From: Ischnura elegans
Taxonomy: Eukaryota > Arthropoda > Insecta > Odonata > Coenagrionidae
Assembly: GCF_921293095.1 (NCBI RefSeq)
Contig: NC_060247.1
Span: forward strand, 108,271,111 to 108,335,110
Length of the DNA stretch: 64,000 nt
Reading direction: 5' to 3'
The notes under the pieces are model-generated. The model had not been told where the DNA came from and did not search any database. It saw only the letters and a program-made list of their open reading frames with translations. Of this stretch, positions 52,841 to 64,000 are shown piece by piece; the stretch's first letter is position 1; every line of letters starts with the position of its first letter. Made by a program: the position numbers and the translations under genes.

Positions 52841-55800
52841 CTGCAATGAGAGAAAGGAAAGCGTTATGTAAGAATCGAAGAGAGAATGCGTCCGTTAGAA
52901 TTCGACGGAGGTAAGAAAAATCAAAATTGAAACCTCGGTTAAAGAATCCTTTTTGCGTTAATAATGTAAATGAATTGCTATCCTGGAGTGTTGCTAACCT
53001 TTGAGTTGTTTGAGAGAGTGTATTCTATGAAAAATTGGGCCGAAATCCAGACCCGATTAGAGGATAAATGCTGAAAATGTAAAAAAATCATACTGCAAAG
53101 TTTTTCACTATTGAATTTTACAATGTCTAGTCTCGATTGGTGTTGATTGTAACTGAAGAAATATGGAATAAAGAGTTAGGAAAAAGCCATATACACTTAA
53201 GCACCTCAGATTTGTAACGCAAAAAATCTGATCATTAAATATCCTGAGAAAATTCAACAGCAATTATTATATTGCATTAGCATAGGATGGAATCCTTTTT
53301 CCCATTTTTTTAAACAAAACAAGCTTTTTCTTGAAATTTATGGTCCTCTATGACCTCGCTCTACTTTCAATTTGGGTTCAGGACGCCTGCCTCATCTGAA
53401 GTCATCACCCAACTTCAGTTGAGAAACTGCTCTTCTCGGCCTCCACGCTTATTTCACTATGTTTCGCCATCACTTCCGACTCTTCCCCAAATGCCACTGG
53501 GCGGGGTTTTCGGGGGAATTCCTGGCGAGGACGCAAAGAATGGAGCAAGGACACCTGCACACTTATCTTGCCCGCGGTCCCGAAATGGATCGATCAACTC
53601 ACCCCGCAGACATGTCCAATGAGGAAGCTAGCGAGGGATGCGAATCCAGATAGCCGTCATAAATGCTCCCACTTCTAAATGTCAATGAGACATTCAGTTG
53701 ACATCCAATAAATAAAAGTCCTCCCGTTAAAAAGCAGATAGGAATGCAAATTTACACGGCCGTTTAAATCACCGGCCTTGTTTTGAGTTGCACCATTGTT
53801 TTGAGTGGCTCAAATGAAATTACCGAGCCGCAAAATATTTGTGGTTCTAACGGTTGATATCCAAATCTGTTGTAAACAATATTCATTAGGTAGCTAAAGC
53901 AGCTCATTGGCGAGGTATACTGGTTCAGCCGCGGTATTTGAACACATTTGACAGGACTTGGACGCAGCTGTAAAAGTATCGTGGATATTTCTGAATCGCT
54001 TAGAAAACCTAACCAGTTTAGGTGTTTCTTTTTCATAATCAGCACTCTTTTTAATAACTTTTAACGTAAAATTAGCGTTAATACTGCCTAAAATATCTGT
54101 GGCTCTTCTGCAAACTCCATTTATGTTATTCCACACCATACCTTTTCGCTTACAAAGCAGGTTTCAATCAGAAACCATTTAATCATGAAATTCACTGCAT
54201 GTAATTTTTTCTCAACGTGTTACTCCAGTGGGCGCAAAACGTTATACATCTGCAATCGATAATATTTTTTGGCGAAGAAGGTGCATTTTATCATTCATTT
54301 CGGATGTCTGCCGGAGACGCCGTCTTCCCTGGAGTGTCATACAAGCAGGCAGCGGTAGTTGGACGGAGCAAGGGGACGGAGCTTCGAACTACTTTCACCG
54401 CCGAGGGAGAAAAACCAAAGGAATCACGTTTTTCGGCGCATTCTGGGTTTCTGCCAAACCCCGATTCCTTCGTCCGTTCTCATTTTCTCTAATTGTGGGA
54501 GGGGCCACCGCTGATGACCGCGAAAGGTATTGCTTTTTGGGGAGTCAAGACAGGACTTGAAAGGCATTAATGAGTGACACATCAACACGCGAATCATGAG
54601 GGAATCTCCACAATGAGAAAAGTCTATGATCTCAGAAAGTAAACTATATGAGAGACTCTACAATTAAGAAATACCTACGTTAAATTGATGAGGAAGAAAA
54701 AAATTCAGTTTTATAAAACTCGGAGTAGGGAATAAGCTCATTCAAAAAATATATTCGAGCTAATATCATGTTATTTGTACGGTCTACGAGGGGTTTTGCC
54801 GGTTTACCTCACGTCATGGACGAATGTCGGGCCAATAGCCATCCTGGAGGAAAAGAGCTACTTACTGCATTTTTTACTTTTACCATATCTGCTACAAGCT
54901 CACAAACAATATATAAATAATAACAACTTGTAACATGCCCTGAATAGGAATGATTTTCCTATAATAAGGACCTTACTTTAAATCTCCTCTAAATGCTACT
55001 ATACTAACACTACCTTACTATATAAATATATTCATATGCACTGCAATATGGAAATAAACATTTTTGATTTTAATTGAATGTTATTTCTTCCAGATTTCTC
55101 AGGTCCAGTTGCACTTGACAACCTTTATAACCATTATTCATGTTTTCTCTTCAGTGATTAAGAAGTTGAAGAAATAATATCAATCTATCGTAAGCGAGTC
55201 ATAATGAGCCTATCATATCTGCGGTTTGATTGATAAAAAAATGCTAACAGTTTGTTTGCGTTTTTCTTAGCCACAGTTTAAGGGTTGAATAAGCCTTGCC
55301 GTAAATGTTACAAAATTTGGAAGCACTTGCTTCAACATGTCATTAGGCTTCCCTTAGACATGACATTTTAAATGTACGTAACTTTTCATTGGTATTTAAT
55401 TCTGATCACAGCTTCGTGCAGTTTCATTGCAAGTTTCAGAATAGAGGGAAAATAAATCTCTACCCAAAAAATGTTGTAACGTCATCTGAATCTTCCCAAA
55501 ATTCCTAGCTGTAGCATCTCCAGAATTGGGCAAAAATTGATTTAAAAATTTGAATCCACATAACGACAAACAAACAGAGAGAAAAGCATGTGAAGTTGAA
55601 AAAAAGAGTCTAATAAAGACAACTTGCGTAGAAAACACTCTCGGGTAATAACCGTACTTCAATAGGGCCCAACTATGGCTTTTCAAAGGAGTCTAATCTT
55701 CCAGTTCACATCTGGAACGGGATCATGGGAGGAGCCTTCTCTTTGATGCCTCGGCCGCTGAGGTGACCTTGGGCAAGGCCAGCTATCCTCCGATCGAGGC

Positions 55801-55847
55801 CGTCTCCGCTCTTGCCCCCTCACCTCGAAGCCCTCCTGCCCGGAGAG

Positions 55848-55916
55848 CGCCGTTGGCTAACCGCACTTTCCCGTCCATCTCCGTTAGCAAAACGGACAGG
55901 GAATAGCCAACGGGCG
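55848..55916. repeat. GC-rich nested hairpin
   Basis: CGTTGGCTA (55851-55859) pairs with TAGCCAACG (55904-55912). Just inside, TTCCCGTCC pairs with GGACAGGGAA with one bulge, and CCGTT with AACGG at the tip. It could be a remnant of a mobile element or a structured regulatory site. Confidence 0.5.
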
Positions 55917-58900
55917 GCCATGATTCCTTCCCTTTGTCGACTTTCTTTTATTTCCTCGGCCTTATAGATCAACGTGCGGCTACTAGATGACGGGCTCTAA
56001 GACGCCTTCCTCAGTAGCTGTGCCCTCTGAAAACGCGCTTAAGGTCACGGAGGGAGTAGCCAATGGAATTGTTTTTTTCCGAGGGCCAACCGAGGTGGAT
56101 CGAACATAAATAACGCTTAGAAGCATATTTGAAAGAAGGCTGTTTAGCTATATAATAATCAGAGGTAATAAATATTTGTTTGCTCGGGTTCAAACAGGGA
56201 AAATTAAATGCTTTAATACTCGTGCAAAAATGTACCGCTTGATTAAAGGACTCGTTATTGAGTTTCTATATCTAAAAAAATTTAAATACAAAGGAAAACT
56301 ATTTGGGAGCTAAGTGACTATTTTTCACTTCAATAACTAAGTCAAGTCAGTATTTTATTTCGAACACTTTTCCTATTCAAGAACTAATTCGTAATATAGA
56401 TATAGAAGAGGAAAAACTATTCCAACAATAAAAAGACAATTGTATTTCATTTTACCAGCACAAAGATAAATTTTATAAATATATCAAATTGTACACACGA
56501 ATTTCGTGGTTCGTTTGGGGCCAAATTTAGTTTCGTAAAATGCAAGCAAATCAGTGCGAACAAGCCGTTAATTTGTATAAATTGAATATATAACGCAACC
56601 GTCTCCCACTGATACTCTCCCCCAAAAACCTGTTTCAAAAAAGGAAATTATTTAGGCGGAAAAAAATAAAATTAATTCATTACTCAATCTAATCTTGTTC
56701 CAAAAATTACAAGCGCCATCTCATGAAAGGCTTGACGAGTTCGCGCTTGAAAAGTTCACAACACAAGACCGTCACGCAGAAAAAAACAGATCAACCAAAG
56801 CGACGTAGAAAGCGAAAGAGCAGTAGCCAGATATCGAGGGTGAAAGTTATTGTTAAGTGCGTGCCAAGCACTTATTTTCCGGGCCGCGGGCGCGGAAGGG
56901 TATTTTTTCAGGCGTGGTCTCTTAATTTATTTCCTTAATGAAAGCGAAACACTGGAAATATTTCCGCTAGGATACCAATTAATGGAATAAATTCCCCCTG
57001 ATGATTATTCAACTATCACTTTCGTGATCAATGAGTGGAAATGGTTAACAAAAAAAATTGAGAAGTGATGAGATTAAATGTAATGATACTCATTGATGAA
57101 TTAGTGGTAATTACTTCCTAATAACGAATAAATTTACCACTAGCCATCGCAATTAGTTTTTCTAGAATAGACAAGAGCTATCTCGACAACATCAGTCTTC
57201 TGATAGGTTACTAATGGATGATAAATTAACAATCAGTCATCACCTCATGGTCTAAAAAGTCGACACTAATCCATTTCAGATAAGGCACCTCGTGAATAGG
57301 ATGGCTAATGTGACGGATATGATTCTTGGGATCGTAGAGATAATTAAGTCTTCTCAGCCGTCAAGGATCAAATCCAGGATTGACCTAGCTTTCTCTCGAA
57401 ACAATACCTAGAATCTTTTAGGTTTATTGAATTACGTCCCTCTTGAAACTCCTGTATCTTGAGGCGCTAATCTCTCAGTGAAGGGTAAGAAAGATATTCA
57501 AAACTCTTCTAAACCTCTATCCGATGACCGCAGGAGCGTGACACATGACCTCGTGAAGGCCTTCTCAGCTCTCTCGAAAATTCTCATTATTTCCTCCCGC
57601 AATCCCTAATGAGATTTAAAGATGAATCGTGGCACCGGACGACCTTCGTGCGGGTCGGGTGTGGTCTAGCGGACTTCCTCATACAGTTGAACTATTCCGA
57701 CCTTCGCCGCATGACTTTCGATATCTTTCCACGCCCAGTTCCATACGGATTTACTCCTTCCACCAAGTCGTAAACCTCGATATTTCCTTGAGGCTATACT
57801 CTCATGGATACATTTCTATGGCCCTTGTGAGCGGGAGAGGGACTGTTTCCTGGATTGACAGTGGGCACGCGTAGTTTAAAGATGGAATTCAAAATAGTTA
57901 TGTAAGAGTCGTAATAATAATGTTCAGAGTAAGGACTGCTTTACCAAGACGGATATATTACATTACCTATACATCAAAATGCGGACTTCTGCTAAACAAA
58001 TTTAATACGCACGTCATTAAGGCGTCATATCCGTAATTATAGCGGGAACTTTTATTGGAATTTGCTTGGGTCGATCCTTGTGTAAGTGGATTTTTTCATG
58101 CCAAGTTTAGTCGACGCTCACGCATAGGGTTTTCAAAAACCCACTGTCATATTCAAGTAGTCATTGATACACTCATTATTTTTCTTTCGTTCGCCCGTAT
58201 CTTGAGATATCTTCTCCAATCAAACCACAACCGTTGAAGATAAGTCTCTCACTTTCATTAATGCAGTGAGACACGGATCACGTCGTTACTAGGCCATTTG
58301 TATATTATGAATTACATTTTTATTGATAAGTAATTATTCCGCTGTCTCATTTTATTTAAAACATCAATTTTAAACCTTTAATCGAATAAATTATGATTTT
58401 TTTGTCGAATTTCTGTATCAACTCATTCGTCTGTGATAAATCATTTTAAATTGCGCAGGACCGCACGCGAAGATATCGTAAAAAAGCTGTTTGCGTGAGG
58501 GGGAACAAAAGCGTCCTAGCGATTCTCGATCGTAAAGAGCCGATCTGCCTTCCAAGAACTCGAGTGCTTTTTACATCCCTCCCATCTCTGTGTTGGTGGA
58601 CCACAACCCCCGTACACATCGCAGGCAGTCCCCAACTCCGCAACAAACCTCAGCAATGCGGGTCCTCTCCACACAATCGGAAGATCACTTTCGATCTCTT
58701 CTGCTTTTAATAGCCCAGCGAGGCGTCCTTCGGGAGGGTCCGGTTTGCCCTGAAAAGGATCTTGACCTGCGATCTTCGGTCAGTCACCGAATCCTGTTGC
58801 CGTTTCATACCTCTCAGCAAGGCCACGCCCTAGGCATCGGCAAAATCCCATCTCCTCCGAAGTCCGCCGCTTTTTTCTCTCTCTCACGCCATACATTCAG

Positions 58901-60580
58901 ACGGATTTCGATTTTCCCATTAATTTTCCGGAGAGACAATTTGCTCGTGGCATGGAGAACGCTAAATTTTTGTTTAGCTCCTGTGGTCCCTAATGATACC
59001 ACCATTGAATGCACGCTTCTCCGGCCTCACATTCTTTTTCCGATCACATTTCTTTCGTTAGAGCCCTATCCTTTTATTTTGGCTGTTACCAGGTGCCCTT
59101 GGACGAGCAAAACGATTCGCATCGGCTGCCTGCCACTGAATTACATTTGCGGTTTCAAGAATGAATCTACTCAAATTACATCATTTTTTTTAAAACGGGA
59201 GAACTGCGTATAATTCAGAAAATATTTTTTCCCACCTGTACACTTGCTTCGAAAGATATTTTAAACACATCCTTTTTATTCCTAAGTCTTTACCATCAAC
59301 ACTTTTGTACTAATTTAGTTTTAGCATTTTCATAAAATTTGATAATAGGTCACAAAATAGTAAGAGCGATACATATGCCGGTTATTTAAGTTTTCAGCTT
59401 CATTTATCTTTGATGTATACAAAAAAAGTCAACGTTATGAGAGAAAAGTTTCGTTATTAAAGATTTAAGCTATTTTTACAGTAGAAGTCGATTCAAATTT
59501 AAACTTAAAGAGAAAAAATAGGTATTTAAGAGTAAAAACTTCGGCATATTTTTCTCATACGCCTGTTCGCATTAAATTAGCCCTCGTTACAAATTTCAAT
59601 GAAATTGGCAAAGAGCCCAGCCACTTAAGTCCCTATAACTGGTACTTAGAGGCCCGTTGGCTTGCAGATTTTCGCTGTTAGACTCAAGGGCAGAATAAAA
59701 CTTCGGCCAATGCGAATCGCCGAGTTTTGAATGACAAAGCATAAGCAAGAACTTCAGTGGAGTTCCGGTTCACCATTTGGTTGGCAAGACCTTGAGCCAA
59801 ATACATGTTGTTTCCTTTGCTGTTCCCATAAAATAATTATGAAAATGGTAAATCCGCCTCACAATTACAATCTATCAACACATCCTACGCATAGAGGGTG
59901 GTCCCGTCAAAGTCAAGTACGCTCCATTTTTCCACCAGGAAACAATACCGCTCACCCGGACCTTGTCATTCCATATGATCCACTCTGCTCACGCCTTTTG
60001 GCACGAGGAGCGGGTGGCATTATCGCGGACCAAGGCCATGTGCCATTGAAAAAAGCTGCTGGGAAATGACGACGCGGTGCTGTATCGAGTGCGAATCGAC
60101 CTGAGAGCAAGATATTTGCTTCTCCAAACTTGGGTAAATATCCTCAAGGAAAAATCGTTGGAATAAATGATAAGATATTAAATAAGTACTTCAATCACTC
60201 TATAGGAGCGATTTGGAGCAATTTTTTCTTTCTAATGACTCAACCCAAAGTTGGCTTTCGGATTTCCATGGAATGACTGACGAATCTACATTTTTTTGGG
60301 TTACATCGCGACCATATTTGATGCAAACAACTATGTTTTACTAGGGTGACCAATGATGGAACTGTTATATAACGCAAATATAGACGCGGTGTAACAAAAA
60401 AATGGATAAACATTTAATCCTAATGTTGGTATGGGTAGTTGAGGTTAGGGATCACCCCAGAATATGCAAAAGGAGTGTGAATGTTACACATTCAGTTTAG
60501 GGGGACCTGATCGTTTCCTAGGCTACCTCGTACTCAACGTTTTTTTATTTAAGGGTGCCTGTTTATTTTGAAATGTATCA

Positions 60581-60645
60581 AAATTTGAACCTGGGACTCC
60601 TGGTCAGGTAGCCCAGTGCTCTGCCATCTAGACGCCACGCCCCCA
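60581..60645 (-). mobile_element. tRNA-derived SINE fragment
   Basis: On the - strand: GGCGTCTAGATGGCAGAGCA (A-box-like), then CAGGAGTCCCAGGTTCAAAT (B box). Only the tRNA-like head is recognisable. Confidence 0.5.
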
Positions 60646-62285
60646 CTTCAAGATTATACTTGTTACTTGATCGAGATAAAGTCAGAACAGCGCATTAGGC
60701 AGCAAAGAAATATTTTGCTGCGGTTTCTGGTGTTGAAGTCTCCGGGATATTACTATCCAGGGAACACTGAAAGTGTTGGTTACCAATTAGTGGTTTGCAT
60801 TTAAGTCATTAGCTTCATGAAAACTCTTTCGCTGAGGGGCGTTGAGAACTCCATCCAATTAACTGGTGAAAGTTCAATAATAAAGCCTGTTTTCTTTTGT
60901 AATGCCAGAAAGTGCATTTGAATGCTCAAATGAATTAATTATTGCCGAGAATACATTTGCAGCATGTGACCGTAGGAGTTGGTCACAGTTAAAAATTTAT
61001 TACTGTGACGACCCTGAATATCTAGTATGTAAAACGAATACACCGACTCGAGGGAAATATACTTAAAAAATATTATCTTCATCTGGAAGAATGGTTGCCG
61101 CAAATAATCTCTGAGAAAGCAAGAGCATAATTAATTCGAAGCATTAGGCAGTTTCTCTTTCCCTCATGGACGGACGGAAAAGCTTAGAAAGTCACTAAAT
61201 GTAGTGACTTTCCTATGAACTAGACATTGCAAGCCGTAATAATGAGCTTCCATAAAAGTGAAAGGATTGTCATCGCGATGCGCTCGCTGTATATCTTTGC
61301 ACCAAAAAGTTTGGATTCAATACATGTAGAGATTCAACGAGGATAAATTACTCATTTACCAATAGGAGCAATATGATACAGCAAAAATGAATTATAACAC
61401 GATAAAATGTAATAATATCGACTCACCTTACGAGAAATATCGTGGAGTTTCAATATTATCGATGAAACAAAAACGGCAAAATTGACATAATAGTACAAAA
61501 AATTATGCATAAAATATTTTCTGAAATAAGATATAATAATTTATAAAACTGCTCCCGAAATCAAAATAATTTTAGTTATAATCCTTATATTGACTTGAAT
61601 ATTTTCAAACGAGGCTATTCATAATTTTACTTTTTTCTCTCCTCCGGTTGGCGATCTAAATGCGAAAGCTTTGTAACGGAAAATAATGAGTAAATGTTAA
61701 GCACCTAAATATTGTTATCATTTTATATATTTACTCAAATTTTAGTCTTGGTCGGGTAGGAATGGTGCAATACATTACATTAGTTAGGGTTCATTACAGA
61801 ACAGAAATTTACCAAACGAGGCGCCATGTTTCTGGATACGCATTTACAAAATCGCTGACAAATAGAATAAAAATCTCAGGTTAAGTAACGTGAGAGCTGT
61901 TGCTAACATACACTGTGAGAAGTTTTTGCAACCTTCTTGATCACATCACAGTTTGTATTCATATTAAAAACAAAGGGAAGCCCAAATAACGCAATAATTC
62001 TTTTAACGCAATAGCAATTGATGAAATAATTATTTCGTGGCCCTTCAACTCCCATTACACTACTCGTGAGTGATCGTTAATATTCAATGCTCAAAAAATA
62101 TTCATAACGGAAATATTACTCTTGAGAGGATAAAAATGCCTTACTCAAAAATTACTACAATGACAAAGACTTAAGCCTCACGAACGATGAACGATAGAAA
62201 TTAGACGTGGCGCAATAAGTCATCAAAAATAAAGGTATTGAATTTCACTGACAAGTCTGGACCGGATACAACATCTCTTTTTAAT

Positions 62286-62303
62286 AGAGAGAGAGAGAGA
62301 GAG
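62286..62303 (+). repeat. (AG)n microsatellite
   Basis: Nine uninterrupted AG dinucleotides. Confidence 0.9.
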
Positions 62304-64000
62304 GAAATTTGGGCAATTCAAAAGGCTTGTGCTGGAACGTCGGTAAGAGATAGGCTTACTCAGATTTGAAACACGCTTTCTTTCCTCAATGGTTCCAATC
62401 AAGTGTTCGACCACGAGGAAAAAAAACAACAAATCTCGCGTCGCAATGCGTTAGTAATGCTCTTGTCGAACATTCGTCGGATTAATTAATGAAGTATTTT
62501 CCCGGGAGGCTGGCTGGACACGTGCGAGAGAAACTCGGCATGGGTTGCATAATCCATTGGTGAGCAAGCTGAGGGGTGAGAGTCATTGAAGAGAAGATTG
62601 CGTGATCATTGGATTGGATAATCTTGAATAAAGAGTTGTAAACATTATGTGAGCATATTCGTGTGGCAGAAGACGTTTTATAAGCCAGGAGTATCGTCAG
62701 TTTGAAAAACTGAATAGGAACCTCGGGGCACTAGCGCTGAAGGAGGTATCTGTCATAAAACGTAAGGGTCAAGCAAGGAAAGGAGAGAAGCACCGAAGAA
62801 CAGGAGAAAAAAGAGTTGCTTTGATCACAATTCTTCAGAGAAAAGCTTAATTTGATCCAGACAATTGGGTCACCTTGAGGCACAACGATTGCGTATTAAA
62901 CGTAATGGAGGGGAAAACAACACCAGGTATTATAAAAAGACTAGAAATTGGGAGAGTCAAGCGGGATGGAGGAAGAACCATGACAAAGTAGACGAACTGG
63001 CTTGGAATACGAAGTTTGGAGAGCTGTGGTGAGGCCCAGTTGGTAACCGTATGTAGTCTATAAACCTCATAAAAACGAATAAAACACTTTCAGGCACCAC
63101 CATACGAAAAAATATGGAGGCTAGTAAAATATCACAAAATGATATAATGGCAAAAAATGAAAAAGTTAAGGAAAATTTTTTTTATCTTTTGGTCTGTAAG
63201 ATATTCTGAGAGAACTATTTTTTTTATTTACGAGCAGTTTTTTTCTGTTCAGGAGACAAAATAACTGCTTCAGAAACAACATTCTTCATCACACATGACA
63301 TGCTAAAAACAACATATTTTGCTGGTAATTTGAGACATGAATTACTCGGTTCGAAGTTACTTGATCTTTATATTCATATATTAACTCCTTATAAGGATTC
63401 TTCTCAGCGTCGGAACATAATTATAGGCATGTATTTATACATCGATATTTTTGCATACCTCGAACAAACTCCAAGTTGCCCAATTGCTCTCGCTGGTTTG
63501 CGCAATGACTCATCACTAATTGAGGCAAAAAAATCGGCTTGTATACTAAGGAATGACTATAAAGCTGTCTGAATAATTAGCGTGGTAAACTTATGGAAAT
63601 TGAGACGAAAATTATTTGAAAACTATATTGATTCTCACACCATTTTATGTATAAAAACCAAATGTAATAAGTCAGTAAAACTCTATATCATTCTGAAAGA
63701 TTATGAGATCATTAAATGAACTTTCAATAGAACCTGCAGATGTGATGCCGAGAGTTAGCGTATGCCTAATATAAAATACTCAGAATAAATTGTAAACACA
63801 GCTATCATTCAGCGTAAAAACCTACTGGTGGACACTAGAATACAGTTTCAGCAACAGCTTTTAGAAAACAAAGTAGTTTCTCCTTGGTGTTTGCAGCACA
63901 GAAATCACGAATCTCGATGGATATCTTTGCAACCTGGACTCAGGGTCAAGGAAATGATCCTTTTTTGAAAAACAACGACTCTTGTCCTCTTTCCTCCCCT

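Larger units (their letters stand above)
52841..64000 (-). other. Upstream or first-intron region of CDA5, no confident gene
   Basis: Eleven kilobases with no exon I can support. GC-richer patches lie at 55700-55930, 57600-57860, 58440-59130 and 59880-60070, and could hold promoter or enhancer sequence (inference). A hairpin-forming segment is at 55848-55916, a SINE fragment at 60581-60645, and an (AG)n run at 62286-62303. ORFs here, such as 58590-59213 (+), show no family features. Confidence 0.5.

Noticed and set aside
58590..59213. A 207-codon + strand ORF in a GC-richer patch
   Set aside because: No recognisable domain, low-complexity Leu/Pro/Ser bias and no splice or start context; likely open by composition.
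62640..63040. Purine-rich stretch resembling the C-terminal part of a non-LTR retrotransposon ORF
   Set aside because: Only loose word-level similarity in a frame with stops; no conserved motif could be named.
63469..63517. A candidate CDA5 first exon on the - strand, with an ATG, 18 codons and a GTATGC donor in the right phase
   Set aside because: The peptide has no hydrophobic signal sequence, which a secreted deacetylase needs. Phase agreement alone happens by chance one time in three.

Overview
The window is AT-rich animal nuclear DNA, most likely from an insect. The coding sequence is broken into many small exons with GT-AG introns of up to about 8 kb. The proteins are arthropod families, and the introns are littered with transposon remnants. 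No species can be named from the sequence. There are no bacterial operons, rRNA genes, true tRNA genes or CRISPR arrays.

Two protein-coding genes converge tail to tail. At the left edge, on the + strand, are the last two coding exons (46-171 and 1108-1437) of a CD36-family class B scavenger receptor. On the - strand, 20 consecutive coding exons between 52840 and 9835 build one very large secreted chitin deacetylase of the CDA5 type. I assembled it by hand. Every splice junction keeps frame, giving 1,938 codons before the stop, and only the 5' exon or exons with the start codon and signal peptide are missing. In order the protein has an N-terminal chitin-binding type-2 (CBM14) domain with six cysteines, about 1,450 residues of disordered Pro/Ser/Thr/Gln-rich linker (one exon alone is 2,640 bp), a Cys-rich lead-in, a NodB polysaccharide deacetylase domain with all five motifs intact, and a Cys-containing C-terminal tail. 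The expected job is to bind chitin in cuticle or other extracellular matrix and partly deacetylate it to chitosan.

The layout is: 1-1437, CD36-family 3' end; 1438-9834, intergenic DNA with a reverse-transcriptase fragment, a TTAA element, a hAT-like MITE and a pogo-like element; 9835-24684, the deacetylase-domain exons; 28545-39752, the linker exons; 43465-52840, the N-terminal exons with the chitin-binding domain; 52841-64000, upstream or first-intron DNA with no confident gene.

The least ordinary material is repetitive. A perfect 120-bp inverted repeat (12951-13070 against 13121-13240) lies in the last intron. Next to it are tandem repeats built from the same ATAATATGCATAT-like vocabulary, and a three-copy 232-bp tandem array plus one dispersed copy. 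A set of TTAA-ended elements (4161-4475, 21084-21391, 25701-26601, and probable pieces at 17505-17744 and 23687-23756) share CCCT/AGGG-type ends, yet each carries a different internal near-palindrome. A decayed piggyBac transposase lies in the same gene. There are also hAT-like MITEs and tRNA-derived SINEs, including an inverted pair inside a 732-bp intron.
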